Positions 46,975 through 56,953 of a DNA stretch of 64,000 nt are shown one piece after another. Source of the DNA: Chitinophaga pinensis. Lineage in GTDB: Bacteria; Bacteroidota; Bacteroidia; Chitinophagales; CAMDFR01. The notes below the pieces were generated by a model. It did not search any database. It was not told the origin of the DNA and was given only the letters and a program-made list of their open reading frames with translations. How positions within the stretch are numbered: position 1 is the stretch's first letter; each line of letters starts with the position of its first letter. The stretch lies in the NCBI GenBank assembly GCA_945860705.1, contig CAMART010000010.1, forward strand, positions 1 through 64,000, written 5' to 3'. Position numbers and translations under genes: made by a program.

Positions 46975-49539
46975 TTAACTCTGCTCTTTTGGCTTTTTCT
47001 TAGCTGGAGTAGCTTTACTTACTTCTATTTTTATTTTATTATTTTCTTTATCAAATAGAGCTACTAAATTATCTCCAGGTTTCAGATTGGCACTCAATAT
47101 TTCTTCAGCTAATGGATCTTCTAGATATTTCTGTATCGCTCTATGAAGTGGACGAGCACCATATGCAGGGTCGTATCCTTTTTCGCTTAGGAAATCTTTT
47201 GCTTCTTCTGATAGTGTGATAGTATATCCCAAATCATTGATTCGTTTGTATACTTGTTTCAATACTATATCGATGATCTGATGCAAATCTGCTTTTTTCA
47301 ATGAATTAAACATTATCACATCATCTATTCTATTTAAGAACTCTGGTGAAAAAGTCTTTTTCAAAGCCTTTACAATCACCCCTTTTGTATTTTCATCTTC
47401 GTTTTCTACCTTAGCTTTAGTGCTGAAACCAACACCTGTTCCAAAGTCTTTAAGGTCTCTAGCACCGATATTAGAAGTCATGATGATCATCGTATTTTTG
47501 AAATCTACTTTTCTTCCAAGACCATCTGTAAGCTGACCATCATCTAATACTTGCAATAAAATATTGAATACATCTGGATGCGCTTTTTCTATTTCATCCA
47601 ACAAAATCACTGAATATGGTTTACGTCTTACTTTTTCAGTAAGCTGTCCACCTTCTTCATATCCTACGTATCCTGGAGGCGCACCAATCAATCTAGATAT
47701 AGAAAATTTTTCCATATACTCACTCATATCTATTCTAAGTAATGAATCTTCACTATCAAAAAGATATTTTGCCATTGCTTTTGCAAGCTCTGTTTTTCCT
47801 ACACCTGTTGGACCTAAAAATATAAACGATCCGATAGGTTTATTCGGATTTTTGAGTCCTACTCTATTTCGTTGAATTGCTCTAGATACTTTTATGATAG
47901 CTTCATCTTGTCCTACTACATGTTCTTTGAGTATCGCGCTCATTTGAACCAATTTTGCATTTTCTGTCTGTGCTATTTTATTTACAGGAATCCCAGTCAT
48001 CATACCTACCACTTCAGCTATATCATCTTCTGTGACTGGATATTTTTTTACTTTACTTTCTTCTTCCCATTTGTTTTTAGCATTTTCTAAATCTTCCAAT
48101 AGTTTTTTCTCCGTATCTCTAAGACGTGCCGCCTCTTCGTACTTTTGGCTTTTTACTACTTTGTTTTTTTCTAGTTTTATGTTTTCTATCTGAGCCTCTA
48201 GATCTATTACATTTGCTGGCACATGTATATTTTTCAAGTGCACTCTTGCACCTACTTCATCCAATACATCTATTGCTTTATCTGGTAAAAATCTATCCGT
48301 GATATATCTTACGCTCAGCTTTACACAAGCATTGATAGCTTCATCACTATATTCTACATTGTGATATTCCTCATATTTAGATTTTATATTATTCAATATA
48401 ATCACTGTATCTTCAGGAGATGGTGGGTCAATAATTACTTTTTGAAATCTTCTATCTAATGCACCATCTTTTTCTATATGCTGACGATACTCATCTAAAG
48501 TAGAAGCACCAATTGCTTGGAGTTCACCACGTGCTAATGCTGGCTTGAAAATATTGGATGCATCTAAAGAGCCTGTAGCACCACCTGCACCAACTAAAGT
48601 ATGTATTTCATCTATAAATAAAATTACATCTCTATTTTTTTCTAGCTCAGTCATGATAGCTTTCATACGCTCTTCAAACTGTCCTCTATATTTAGTGCCA
48701 GCTACTAATGCAGCTAAATCTAACATTACTACTCTTTTGCCAAACAGTACTCTAGAAACTTTTCTTTGAACAATTCTAAGTGCAAGACCTTCTACAATAG
48801 CAGTTTTACCTACACCTGGTTCGCCTATTAGTATTGGATTATTTTTCTTACGTCTACTCAGAATCTGAGAAACACGCTCTATTTCAGTTTCTCTGCCTAC
48901 GATTGGGTCTAGCGTACCCTCTTCTGCAGCTTTGGTCACATCTCTACCAAAATTATCAAGTACAGGAGTTTTAGATTTGGATGGAGCACCTGGTTTTTTT
49001 GAATCTGCTCCTGATGAGCCTCCTCCTTGTCTTCCTCTAGAATCGTCATCAAATCCTGCATCATCATTATCATTATCCCCTGGCAATTCGCTTTTGATAT
49101 CGTTTTGAAAATACTCTAACTCCGCTTTGAACAACTCATAATCTACATCATATTGTTGTAATATTTGAGTAGCTATATTATCTTTATTTTTAAGAATAGA
49201 CATCATCAGATGCTCCGTTCCTATCATATCACTTTTAAGTACTTTTGCTTCTAGTACTGTTATCTTCAACACTTTTTCAGCTTGTTTAGTAAGTGGAAGA
49301 TTAGCTGCAGAATAAGTAGTTTTAGACACTTTTTCTTTTATTGAATCTTCTATGGCTCTTCGGATGAGCACCGTATCTACATCTAAACTTTGAAGTACTT
49401 TTATAGCTATACCATCACCTTCTCTTATAAGTCCTAAGACTAAATGCTCTATGCCTATATAGTCGTGACCCAACCTCAATGCTTCTTCTCTGCTGTAAGA
49501 AATCACTTCTTTTACTTTAGGCGAAAATTTTGCTTCCAT
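46975..49539 (-). CDS. clpC: ATP-dependent Clp protease ATP-binding subunit ClpC
   Basis: This Hsp100 unfoldase feeds proteins into ClpP. The 854-aa product has the two Clp-N repeats (about residues 1-145), AAA-1 with Walker [14 protein letters not shown] near residue 237, a UVR-like coiled middle domain near residue 470, AAA-2 with [14 protein letters not shown] near residue 573, [14 protein letters not shown], and the C-terminal ClpB-D2-small domain. A linker with a poly-Asp/Gly stretch follows the N-domain. It is preceded by a duplicated motif and a possible promoter (see separate feature). The partner protease gene is not here. Confidence 0.97.
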   Translation of the reverse strand: MEAKFSPKVKEVISYSREEALRLGHDYIGIEHLVLGLIREGDGIAIKVLQSLDVDTVLIRRAIEDSIKEKVSKTTYSAANLPLTKQAEKVLKITVLEAKVLKSDMIGTEHLMMSILKNKDNIATQILQQYDVDYELFKAELEYFQNDIKSELPGDNDNDDAGFDDDSRGRQGGGSSGADSKKPGAPSKSKTPVLDNFGRDVTKAAEEGTLDPIVGRETEIERVSQILSRRKKNNPILIGEPGVGKTAIVEGLALRIVQRKVSRVLFGKRVVMLDLAALVAGTKYRGQFEERMKAIMTELEKNRDVILFIDEIHTLVGAGGATGSLDASNIFKPALARGELQAIGASTLDEYRQHIEKDGALDRRFQKVIIDPPSPEDTVIILNNIKSKYEEYHNVEYSDEAINACVKLSVRYITDRFLPDKAIDVLDEVGARVHLKNIHVPANVIDLEAQIENIKLEKNKVVKSQKYEEAARLRDTEKKLLEDLENAKNKWEEESKVKKYPVTEDDIAEVVGMMTGIPVNKIAQTENAKLVQMSAILKEHVVGQDEAIIKVSRAIQRNRVGLKNPNKPIGSFIFLGPTGVGKTELAKAMAKYLFDSEDSLLRIDMSEYMEKFSISRLIGAPPGYVGYEEGGQLTEKVRRKPYSVILLDEIEKAHPDVFNILLQVLDDGQLTDGLGRKVDFKNTMIIMTSNIGARDLKDFGTGVGFSTKAKVENEDENTKGVIVKALKKTFSPEFLNRIDDVIMFNSLKKADLHQIIDIVLKQVYKRINDLGYTITLSEEAKDFLSEKGYDPAYGARPLHRAIQKYLEDPLAEEILSANLKPGDNLVALFDKENNKIKIEVSKATPAKKKPKEQS

Positions 49540-49556
49540 ATATATTATTTTTCTAT

Positions 49557-49592
49557 TTCTACTTTATAAAGGTATTAATTCTACTTTATAAA
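49557..49592 (-). promoter_or_regulatory. direct repeat upstream of clpC, candidate operator
   Basis: The 14-base motif TTCTACTTTATAAA occurs at 49557-49570 and 49579-49592, a 22-base period (about two helical turns). It lies 18 to 53 bases before the clpC start codon. Heat-shock or stress regulators often bind such paired sites, but no regulator is identified here. Confidence 0.5.
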
Positions 49593-49737
49593 AAACCTAT
49601 TTTTAACAATAAAAGTTCTAACATTCTAAATTAATTGTGTAGTATAAAATACACTTATTAATATAAGACGAGTAAATCTGTTAAATAGGTGCAAATTTTA
49701 TGCTAAAAAATTATTTTTAATTTATTTTTCTTATATT

Positions 49738-49746
49738 TAAGTTTGT
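49738..49746 (+). promoter_or_regulatory. candidate -7 promoter element
   Basis: The sequence taagtttgt is an exact TAnnTTTG match 18 bases before the GTG start of the STAS gene at 49765. The -33 element is unclear. Confidence 0.45.
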
Positions 49747-49764
49747 AAACTAAAAAAAAATACC

Positions 49765-50133
49765 GTGAATCTACAAGTAGAACGAAAAGAGAAATATATT
49801 AGTATAATATTGCAAGGAGAAAAATTATTAAGCAATAATAATAAAGACTTAAAAGAAACCATACTAGACCCTGCAAATGGTACTTTTAGAAATATTATCT
49901 TGGATATTAGCAATGTGAAATATATCGATTCATCAGGATTGAGTGCTATACTTTTGGCTTATAAATCTTGCAAGGCAAAAGGTGGAGTCATGGTGCTTTG
50001 TGGTGCTTGTGATGCTGTGAAAACACTTATCAAAATATCTCAACTTGACTCGATACTTACCTCTGTACCTACATTGGATGAGGCTAGAGACTATATCATG
50101 ATGGAAGAACTTGAAAAAGATATCAATGGATAA
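49765..50133 (+). CDS. STAS-domain protein (anti-sigma-factor-antagonist type)
   Basis: The 122-aa product is a single STAS domain with the phospho-acceptor motif DSSGLSAILLAY near residue 53 and the preceding IILDISNVKYI strand. Such proteins free a sigma factor or other target from a kinase-type anti-sigma partner, switched by serine phosphorylation. The start is GTG at 49765. Its stop overlaps the ribonuclease Z start by 8 bases (ATGGATAA), so the two are translationally coupled. No RsbW-like kinase gene is in the window. Confidence 0.9.
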   Translation: MNLQVERKEKYISIILQGEKLLSNNNKDLKETILDPANGTFRNIILDISNVKYIDSSGLSAILLAYKSCKAKGGVMVLCGACDAVKTLIKISQLDSILTSVPTLDEARDYIMMEELEKDING

Positions 50134-51046
50134 TGACTTTAGTGTCACTATTATTGGCTCCAACTCAGCAACTGCAGCACATGGCAGATTTCCAACTTCT
50201 CAATATTTAAAATTAAAAAACAATCATTTTCTTATAGATTGTGGCGAGGGTACTCAGTTTAGAATGAGTGAATTTAATATCCCAAAATCACATATTTCAA
50301 AAATATTTATTTCGCATCTTCATGGCGATCATTTTTATGGATTGGTAGGATTGCTTACTAGTTATAGCCTAGCAAAACGAACTAAGACTTTAGAAATATA
50401 TGCACCGAAAGGCTTAAAAGAAATCATAGAAATTCAAAATAAATATTCAGATGCTTATTTTTCATATGAGATCGTCTATATAGAAACACAAGCAAATGAA
50501 AAAGCAATACTTTTTGAAGATGAAACGGTGAGAGTTTCCAGCTTTCCACTCAAACACAGAATAGATACAACAGGATTTTTATTTGAAGAAAAAAATACCG
50601 AACTGAAGATAATCAAAGAAAAAATAAGTGAGTATGATTTGAATGTTGACGAAATAGTAGCATTTAAAAACAAAAAAAATCTAGAAAGAGAGAAGGGTAC
50701 ATTACTTAATTATTCTGATTTTACATATCCAGAAAGCACTCCTCGATCCTACGCCTATTGTAGTGATACATTATATAATGAAGATTTGATTAATTGTATT
50801 TTCGAAGCAACAATGCTGTATCACGAAGCTACATTTGACAACAAACTATTACAATTGGCAGAAAAAACCAACCACAGTACTACGCATCAAGCTGCGACTA
50901 TTGCTAAAAAACTAAATACTAAAAAATTGCTGATTGGACATTTTTCATCTAGATATCATCAACTGGATATATTATTGAATGAATGTAAAGAAATATTTGA
51001 AAATACCGAAATAGCCGTAGAAGGAGAAACGTATAGTATAAACTAA
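50126..51046 (+). CDS. rnz: ribonuclease Z (tRNA 3' processing endonuclease)
   Basis: RNase Z cuts tRNA precursors at the 3' end. The 306-aa product (from ATG 50126; a TTG at 50111 is in frame) has the metallo-beta-lactamase motif HLHGDHFYG near residue 63, FPLKHRIDTTGF, YCSDT, HEATF near residue 230 and GHFSSRY near residue 270. All expected zinc ligands are visible. It is coupled to the STAS gene by an 8-base overlap and converges with the DUF4783 gene with no gap. Confidence 0.95.
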   Translation: MDNDFSVTIIGSNSATAAHGRFPTSQYLKLKNNHFLIDCGEGTQFRMSEFNIPKSHISKIFISHLHGDHFYGLVGLLTSYSLAKRTKTLEIYAPKGLKEIIEIQNKYSDAYFSYEIVYIETQANEKAILFEDETVRVSSFPLKHRIDTTGFLFEEKNTELKIIKEKISEYDLNVDEIVAFKNKKNLEREKGTLLNYSDFTYPESTPRSYAYCSDTLYNEDLINCIFEATMLYHEATFDNKLLQLAEKTNHSTTHQAATIAKKLNTKKLLIGHFSSRYHQLDILLNECKEIFENTEIAVEGETYSIN

Positions 51047-51421
51047 CTATTCTTCAAATCTAATTTCTTGAATCACGAATGAAGTACCTTTCTGTTTGAT
51101 AAGTACGAAAGTTCTGAATGTACCATTACTAGTAGCTAACTTACCTACTGCAAACTTTGAGCCTTCTGGCGATGCACCTTCATGAATAGATGTAAATGAT
51201 TTCACTGTGTGTTTTGCGAAAAAATCTTTCAATATAAGCTCTGCTTGTTGCTTGCTATATGAATTTTCATTTTCTAAAATAGTGATACTTACAGTAGATT
51301 CAAAAAATGAAGCCAATGCACCAGAATTACCTGCATTAAGTGCTGTAATAACTTGTGTGTTTTGTGCAGACAACATATTTGTCACGATAAATAAGGCACT
51401 AATAAAAACTAACTTTTTCAT
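51047..51421 (-). CDS. DUF4783-like exported protein
   Basis: The 124-aa product has a signal peptide (MKKLVFISALF, cleavage near LSAQN, residue 20) and a small NTF2-like domain. The pattern NAGNSGALASFFESTVSITILENE and AELILKDFFAKH fits DUF4783, common in Bacteroidota. The function is unknown. I used the ATG at 51421; the open frame extends to a TTG at 51457. It directly abuts the rnz stop. Confidence 0.8.
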   Translation of the reverse strand: MKKLVFISALFIVTNMLSAQNTQVITALNAGNSGALASFFESTVSITILENENSYSKQQAELILKDFFAKHTVKSFTSIHEGASPEGSKFAVGKLATSNGTFRTFVLIKQKGTSFVIQEIRFEE

Positions 51422-51482
51422 TTTTTTGTTTTTAAGATTTTTAATAAATCTTAACAAATAATACAGCTAAATACATGCCAAA

Positions 51483-52853
51483 CTATTTGCTTAGTTCTGC
51501 AAAATACTTAAAAAAATATGGAATTGTCTCAATTCCTTTGTAAAAGTTATACAGACCATAATGTTCATTTGGAGAGTGAATAGCGTCACTATCCAAACCA
51601 AAACCCATCAATACCGATTTTGTGTTGAGTTCTCGTTCAAACATTGTAACAATAGGAATACTTCCACCACTTCTCATAGGCAAAGGTTTTTTGCCAAATG
51701 TAGTTTCCATAGCCATAGCTGCTGCTTTATATGCTATAGAATCCGTAGGAGTAACTGCGGCTTCACCACCATGCATATCTTCCACACTTACTTTCACATA
51801 TGGTGGTGCTATAGATTTGAAATGTTCTTCAAAAAGTTTAGCTATTTTTTTATTGTCTTGATTGGGTACTAATCGCATAGAAATTTTTGCATAAGCTTTT
51901 GAAGGTAATACTGTTTTAGCACCTTCGCCAGTATAGCCTCCCCAAATACCATTTACATCTAAAGTTGGTCGAATAGAAGTACGCTCTACTGTAGTATATC
52001 CTGTTTCACCCAATACTTCATCAATATCCAAGTGTTTTTTGTAGTCATTTATATCAAAAGGTGCGCTATTCATCATATCTCTTTCCTCTTGACTTACATC
52101 TATTATTCCATCATAAAAACCTTTTACAGTAACTTTTCTGTTTTCATCATGAAGTGATGCTATCATCTCACAAAGAATATTGATAGGGTTGGCTACAGCT
52201 CCACCATATATGCCACTATGAAGGTCTCTGTTGGGTCCTGTCACTTCTACTTGCATATAAGCCAATCCTCTTAATCCTGTAGTAATACTAGGTACATCAT
52301 TAGCAATTATCGCAGTATCTGATATTAAAACAACATCGCTCTTTAACCTATCTTTATTAGCTTTTACAAAGGTTTCTAAGTTTTCACTTCCTACCTCTTC
52401 TTCTCCTTCTATCATAAATTTTACATTACATGGCAAACAATTGTTTTGCATCATGAGCTGAAACGCTTTTACATGCATATAAAACTGTCCTTTATCATCT
52501 GCACTACCTCGTGCATAAACTTTTCCGTCTTTAACTACTGGCTCAAATGGAGGTGAAGTCCACAATTCTATTGGGTCAGCAGGTTGTACATCATAATGTC
52601 CATATACAAGAACAGTTGGCAAATTGACATCAATTATTTTTTCACCATATACTATAGGATACCCAGCTGTTTCACAAAGTTCTACCATATCAGCACCAGC
52701 TTCTTTGAGTTTTTGAGCAGTAAATTCTCCTGCTTTTCTTACATCTGCTGCAAATTGAGGATTGGCGCTTACACTAGGTATTTTAAGCAAATCAATTAAT
52801 TCATTTAAAAAAAGTTCTTTATTTGCTTCTAAGTGAGGATATAGATTTTGCAT
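51483..52853 (-). CDS. M20-family dipeptidase
   Basis: The 456-aa product is a zinc di- or tripeptidase of the cytosolic nonspecific dipeptidase group. VYGHYDVQPADP (metal His and base Asp) is near residue 85, YARGSADDKGQ (bridging Asp) near residue 116, GEEEVGSE (catalytic Glu and ligand) near residue 150, and the last His is in DAIHSPNEHYG. The lid domain is in the middle (about 205-330). No signal is seen, so it probably cleaves peptides in the cytoplasm. Confidence 0.95.
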   Translation of the reverse strand: MQNLYPHLEANKELFLNELIDLLKIPSVSANPQFAADVRKAGEFTAQKLKEAGADMVELCETAGYPIVYGEKIIDVNLPTVLVYGHYDVQPADPIELWTSPPFEPVVKDGKVYARGSADDKGQFYMHVKAFQLMMQNNCLPCNVKFMIEGEEEVGSENLETFVKANKDRLKSDVVLISDTAIIANDVPSITTGLRGLAYMQVEVTGPNRDLHSGIYGGAVANPINILCEMIASLHDENRKVTVKGFYDGIIDVSQEERDMMNSAPFDINDYKKHLDIDEVLGETGYTTVERTSIRPTLDVNGIWGGYTGEGAKTVLPSKAYAKISMRLVPNQDNKKIAKLFEEHFKSIAPPYVKVSVEDMHGGEAAVTPTDSIAYKAAAMAMETTFGKKPLPMRSGGSIPIVTMFERELNTKSVLMGFGLDSDAIHSPNEHYGLYNFYKGIETIPYFFKYFAELSK

Positions 52854-52942
52854 TGTATATTTAAAATTTATTAGAATGTAAAAGTAAAATGATTTTGTAT
52901 GAATAGAAACATTAAGATAAAATTATTATGGTAAATTTGAAT

Positions 52943-55111
52943 ATGAAAAAAATTATACTTTTCTTAATAGTTGCATTTCTAAGTACCATCAATATTTATT
53001 CGCAAATTACAAAAGATTATGCAGTTCCATTAAATGCTATTACAAATACTTTAGAACCTTCTATTACTTTATATTGGACTGCTAGTAGTGCAAATAGTTT
53101 TAGTATTTATAGAAAATTAAAAAACGAAAATACTTGGACAATATTAGGCGCAGCAATACCTGCATCGGTGAGATCATATAAGGATACAAATGTGCTACTC
53201 AATACAATATATGAATATAAAGTAGTAAAAAATGCTATTGGCTACAATGCATATGGATATATATCATCTGGTATAAACATAGATATAATAGATGATAGAG
53301 GTATTATGATTTTAGTTGTAGATAGTATTGTTTCTACCATGTCTGGTGTTATCAATAATTATATAAAAACTTTAGAAGGGGATGCTTGGACTATAAAAAA
53401 ACTAATAGTAGGTAGATATGAAGCAGTATCAAGTGTAAAAAGTAAAATAGTAAATTTATATTTAGAAGATCCTACGAGAACTAAAACTTTATTTTTACTA
53501 GGTCATATACCTGTGCCCTATTCAGGAAATTTCACAAGCCCACCAGATGGACATAGTGACCATATAGTAGCCTGGCCAACAGATGCATACTACGGCGATA
53601 TGGATGCTATATGGGATGATGTGAGTGTGAATAATACAACAGGAGCAGATCCAAGAAATCACAATATACCTGGTGATGGCAAGTTTGATTATTCCTATCC
53701 GCCTACAGAAATAGAATTAGAAATCGGTCGAGTAGACTTTAGTAATTTAAATTACTTCACTCCTATAACAGAATTTGTATTGTATCAACGATATCTTGAA
53801 AAAAATATGAAATATAGAAATTCAGGATATTCTGTAAGAAATAAAGCAATTATAGATGATAATTTTGGGACATTAAGTGGAGAAGCCTTTGCTAGTAGTG
53901 GATGGAAAAGTTTTGCTCCAATCATAAATGACACTAATATTGAAACTGCCGATTTAAGAGCAAGTTGTGATACTTCTTCATTTCTGTTTAGCTATGGTTG
54001 TGGTCCTGGTTCATATGAAAACTGTGGAGGAGTAGGCTCAAGTAGTGATTTGGCAGGTGATTCACTGAGAACAGTATTTAATATGCTCTTTGGTTCGTAC
54101 TTTGGTGACTGGGATAGTCCAAATAATCTGATGAGAAGTATGATAGCTCAAGGTGCAACACTCACCACTTGCTGGAGTGGCAGACCGCATTGGTACTTGC
54201 ATCATATGGGTATGGGTGACCATATAGGTTATGACCAAAAAATAGTTCAAAATAATACTAGTCTATATCATACTAATATTTTTGGAAATGGAATACAAAT
54301 TGCTTTATTGGGAGACCCAAGCTTGAGAGCTCAGATAGTAGCACCTCCAAAAAATATCAGAGCAACCTATACAAAACCAACTATCACTATACAGTGGGAT
54401 ACCATAGCCAATGAAGATATTATAGGTTATATTATCTACAAAAAAAATACTTCTAATAATTATGAGAGAATCACAAATATATTGAGCAATACAAATATAT
54501 ATGAGTATCGATGTGTAAATAAAGTAGGTATTGAAGAGTTTATGGTAAAATCTGTAAAACTCGAAGAAACTGCATCTGGTACTTTTTATAATACTAGTAT
54601 AGGAAAAAGCGATACTGCATTTGTAAATATATTAGATAGCATCATCACCAATATTAATGTGACTGTAAACACTATTAATGGAAATGTGACTTTGTATTTT
54701 ACCAGTTCTATAGAGGCAAATACATATAATTGGACACTAGGCGATGGTACTATCTTGAACGATTCACTGATAAATCATACCTATTCTCAAAGCGGAAACT
54801 ACAATATAAAATTGATAATAAGTGATGGATGTATCACAGATACTATCTATCAAAATTTAAATTTAGTAATAGACAATATAATTAGTAATAATAAAGAAGA
54901 TATAGTAGTATATCCTAATCCAAGTAATGAGTTGATAAATATCAATAATGATAAAATTAAGTTAATAGAAATATTGGATTTAAATGGAAATAAATTGATA
55001 GTATCTAATAATTCTACAACTGATATATCAAATTTATCTGCTGGAGTTTATTTTATAAATATATATTTATATGATGGGGTTATAGTTCAAAAAAAACTAT
55101 TCAAATATTAA
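52943..55111 (+). CDS. T9SS-exported protein with a gingipain (C25)-like fold lacking the catalytic pair
   Basis: The 722-aa product (ATG 52943; another ATG is at 52928) has a signal peptide and an FN3-like domain. A region from about residue 130 to 450 aligns by eye with gingipain-type C25 proteases: LFLLGHIPVPY, DAYYGDMD, ELEIGRVDF and LLGDPSLRAQ follow the same order. Where gingipains have GHG (His) and the catalytic Cys, this protein reads YGCGPG and FGSYFGDW, so it is probably inactive. FN3 and PKD-like domains follow, then a T9SS sorting domain (VYPNPSNEL). A binding or adhesive surface role is inferred. Confidence 0.8.
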   Translation: MKKIILFLIVAFLSTINIYSQITKDYAVPLNAITNTLEPSITLYWTASSANSFSIYRKLKNENTWTILGAAIPASVRSYKDTNVLLNTIYEYKVVKNAIGYNAYGYISSGINIDIIDDRGIMILVVDSIVSTMSGVINNYIKTLEGDAWTIKKLIVGRYEAVSSVKSKIVNLYLEDPTRTKTLFLLGHIPVPYSGNFTSPPDGHSDHIVAWPTDAYYGDMDAIWDDVSVNNTTGADPRNHNIPGDGKFDYSYPPTEIELEIGRVDFSNLNYFTPITEFVLYQRYLEKNMKYRNSGYSVRNKAIIDDNFGTLSGEAFASSGWKSFAPIINDTNIETADLRASCDTSSFLFSYGCGPGSYENCGGVGSSSDLAGDSLRTVFNMLFGSYFGDWDSPNNLMRSMIAQGATLTTCWSGRPHWYLHHMGMGDHIGYDQKIVQNNTSLYHTNIFGNGIQIALLGDPSLRAQIVAPPKNIRATYTKPTITIQWDTIANEDIIGYIIYKKNTSNNYERITNILSNTNIYEYRCVNKVGIEEFMVKSVKLEETASGTFYNTSIGKSDTAFVNILDSIITNINVTVNTINGNVTLYFTSSIEANTYNWTLGDGTILNDSLINHTYSQSGNYNIKLIISDGCITDTIYQNLNLVIDNIISNNKEDIVVYPNPSNELININNDKIKLIEILDLNGNKLIVSNNSTTDISNLSAGVYFINIYLYDGVIVQKKLFKY

Positions 55112-55142
55112 ACAATTAATAAAAAAAAGACATTAATCAATT

Positions 55143-55631
55143 ATGAAATCTATACATCAATTTACAGTGAAAGACATACATCAAAACGATGTGTCATTAG
55201 AGCAATACAAAGGAAAAGTTTTACTAATAGTGAATACGGCATCTAAGTGTGGACTTACTCCGCAATATGAACAAATGCAAGAGCTCTATGACGAATTGAA
55301 AGGTAAAGATTTTGAAATATTAGCATTCCCAGCAAATGATTTTGCAGGGCAGGAACCACTAAATGGAATGGAGATTCAAGAGTTTTGTACACTAAATTTC
55401 AAGACTACATTTCCTGTATTTGACAAAGTAGTAGTGACAGGTAGCAATGCATGCGCATTATTTAAATTCCTTTCAAATAAAAACGAAAATGGTGTAGTGA
55501 ATGTTTCACCAAAATGGAATTTTCAAAAATACTTAATAAATAAAAATGGTGAAGTAGTAGATTATTTTTTACCAATCACTGTTCCAACTGCTTCTAAAAT
55601 AAAAAAGGCTATCAACGAACTACTAGTATAA
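55143..55631 (+). CDS. glutathione peroxidase family protein
   Basis: The 162-aa product is a cysteine-type glutathione/thioredoxin peroxidase. NTASKCGLTPQY near residue 31 holds the peroxidatic Cys in place of selenocysteine. FPANDFAGQEP near residue 63 holds the Gln, and KWNFQKYL near residue 120 holds the Trp/Asn. It reduces hydroperoxides; the likely reductant is thioredoxin rather than glutathione. It precedes the bacillithiol deacetylase gene by 45 bases. Confidence 0.94.
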   Translation: MKSIHQFTVKDIHQNDVSLEQYKGKVLLIVNTASKCGLTPQYEQMQELYDELKGKDFEILAFPANDFAGQEPLNGMEIQEFCTLNFKTTFPVFDKVVVTGSNACALFKFLSNKNENGVVNVSPKWNFQKYLINKNGEVVDYFLPITVPTASKIKKAINELLV

Positions 55632-55647
55632 ATTTCTTACAATATTT

Positions 55648-55656
55648 CTATATTTG
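55648..55656 (+). promoter_or_regulatory. candidate -7 promoter element for bshB1
   Basis: The sequence tatatttgt is an exact TAnnTTTG match 20 bases before the bshB1 start at 55677. It suggests that this gene can be transcribed apart from the peroxidase gene. Confidence 0.45.
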
Positions 55657-55676
55657 TATAACATAAGGAATAACAC

Positions 55677-56393
55677 ATGAAATTAGACATTTTAGCTTTT
55701 GGAGCTCATCCTGATGATGTAGAACTAGGTTGTGGTGGTACTTTGGCCAAACAAGTATCTTTAGGTAATAAAGTAGGTATAGTAGATTTGACAAGATCTG
55801 AACTAAGCTCTAGAGGCACTATTGAAACTAGAGCAAAAGAAACAGAAGATGCTAGCAAAATTTTAGGCATCCATATAAGAGATAATCTAGGATTTGCTGA
55901 TGGGTTTTTTAAAAATGATAAAGAGCACCAATTAGAAATAATAAAACTAATACGAAAATACCAACCACAAATTGTATTAACAAATGCATTGTCTGATAGA
56001 CATCCTGACCATGCAAGAGCACAACAATTGGTATCAGATGCCTGTTTTTTGGCTGGACTGACCATGATAGAAACAAGCTATAATGGCGATATACAAAAAG
56101 CATATAGGCCAAAAAATATATACAATTATATCCAAGCATATGATTTAAAAGCAGATTTTTTAATAGATATAAGTGGATTTGAAAAACAAAAAATGGATTC
56201 AGTACTTGCTTATAAAAGTCAATTCTATGATCCAAATAGCAAAGAAGTAGAAACATATATTTCTTCACCTCATTTCTTAGAAGCGCTAAAAGCAAGAATG
56301 ATTCAATGGGCTCAAATCATAGGTACAGAATATGCTGAAGGATTTACTACTCCTAGATATATAGCCACAGACGATTTAATGAAACTAATATAA
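55677..56393 (+). CDS. bshB1: bacillithiol biosynthesis deacetylase BshB1
   Basis: BshB1 removes the acetyl group from GlcNAc-malate, the second step of bacillithiol synthesis. The 238-aa product has the LmbE-fold zinc motif AHPDDVELGCGG at residue 10 and the second His motif RHPDHARA near residue 108. RSELSSRGT and the C-terminal GFTTPRYIA are also typical of the BshB1 branch. The cytoplasmic thiol is thus probably bacillithiol. The other bsh genes are not in this window. Confidence 0.93.
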   Translation: MKLDILAFGAHPDDVELGCGGTLAKQVSLGNKVGIVDLTRSELSSRGTIETRAKETEDASKILGIHIRDNLGFADGFFKNDKEHQLEIIKLIRKYQPQIVLTNALSDRHPDHARAQQLVSDACFLAGLTMIETSYNGDIQKAYRPKNIYNYIQAYDLKADFLIDISGFEKQKMDSVLAYKSQFYDPNSKEVETYISSPHFLEALKARMIQWAQIIGTEYAEGFTTPRYIATDDLMKLI

Positions 56394-56396
56394 TAA

Positions 56397-56428
56397 AAAA
56401 AGACCTCAGAAAATTCTGAGGTCTTTTT
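56397..56428. terminator. bidirectional terminator hairpin
   Basis: A perfect 14-bp stem (56397-56410 with 56415-56428) with a 4-base loop, flanked by A- and T-runs, lies between bshB1 (plus) and the lipocalin-like gene (minus). Confidence 0.92.
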
Positions 56429-56445
56429 ATATGTAGCTAAGCTAA

Positions 56446-56844
56446 TTATTCTTTTATTAAGTTATAAACTAAAGTATCTATTCCGTCTGTTAAAGATAAA
56501 CTTAGATTAGTTTTTGTTAACTCATCTATTTTCCAAACTACTTCATCTACTGTACCAGGATATAAAGTAATCATAGTTCCATCTTCAGAGATAGTATACG
56601 TAAATGACTCTACATCTCCTGTATCAAAGAAAGAACCAGAGCAAACAGCATCTTTTTCTTTACATTTATTGAAAGTCATTTTTATTACATCTGGAGCAAA
56701 TGGCACGTCTGTTCCATTATAAGTTATTGTTTGTACTTTCCAAGTACCATCAATTTTACTTAAAGTTACAGATTCTTTACTACATGAATTTAGCATTACT
56801 ACTGAGAATAATACTATGACTGCTAAGCTAATTTTTTTTAACAT
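56446..56844 (-). CDS. lipocalin-like-domain lipoprotein
   Basis: The 132-aa product has a lipoprotein signal (LNSC near residue 21) and a small beta-barrel domain: KIDGTWKVQTITYNG starts the lipocalin-like pattern common in Bacteroidota lipoproteins, and EVVWKIDELTKTNLSLSL ends it. The ligand is unknown. It is the last gene before the topoisomerase gene on the same strand, about 110 bases apart. Confidence 0.78.
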   Translation of the reverse strand: MLKKISLAVIVLFSVVMLNSCSKESVTLSKIDGTWKVQTITYNGTDVPFAPDVIKMTFNKCKEKDAVCSGSFFDTGDVESFTYTISEDGTMITLYPGTVDEVVWKIDELTKTNLSLSLTDGIDTLVYNLIKE

Positions 56845-56953
56845 TGTATTTTATTTTTTGGGTTTAAGAATATACAAATATAAACATTAAATATTTATCC
56901 TATATAGGGAAAAAGGATGATTTGTGATAAAAATTATGAATGTTAAATAAATA

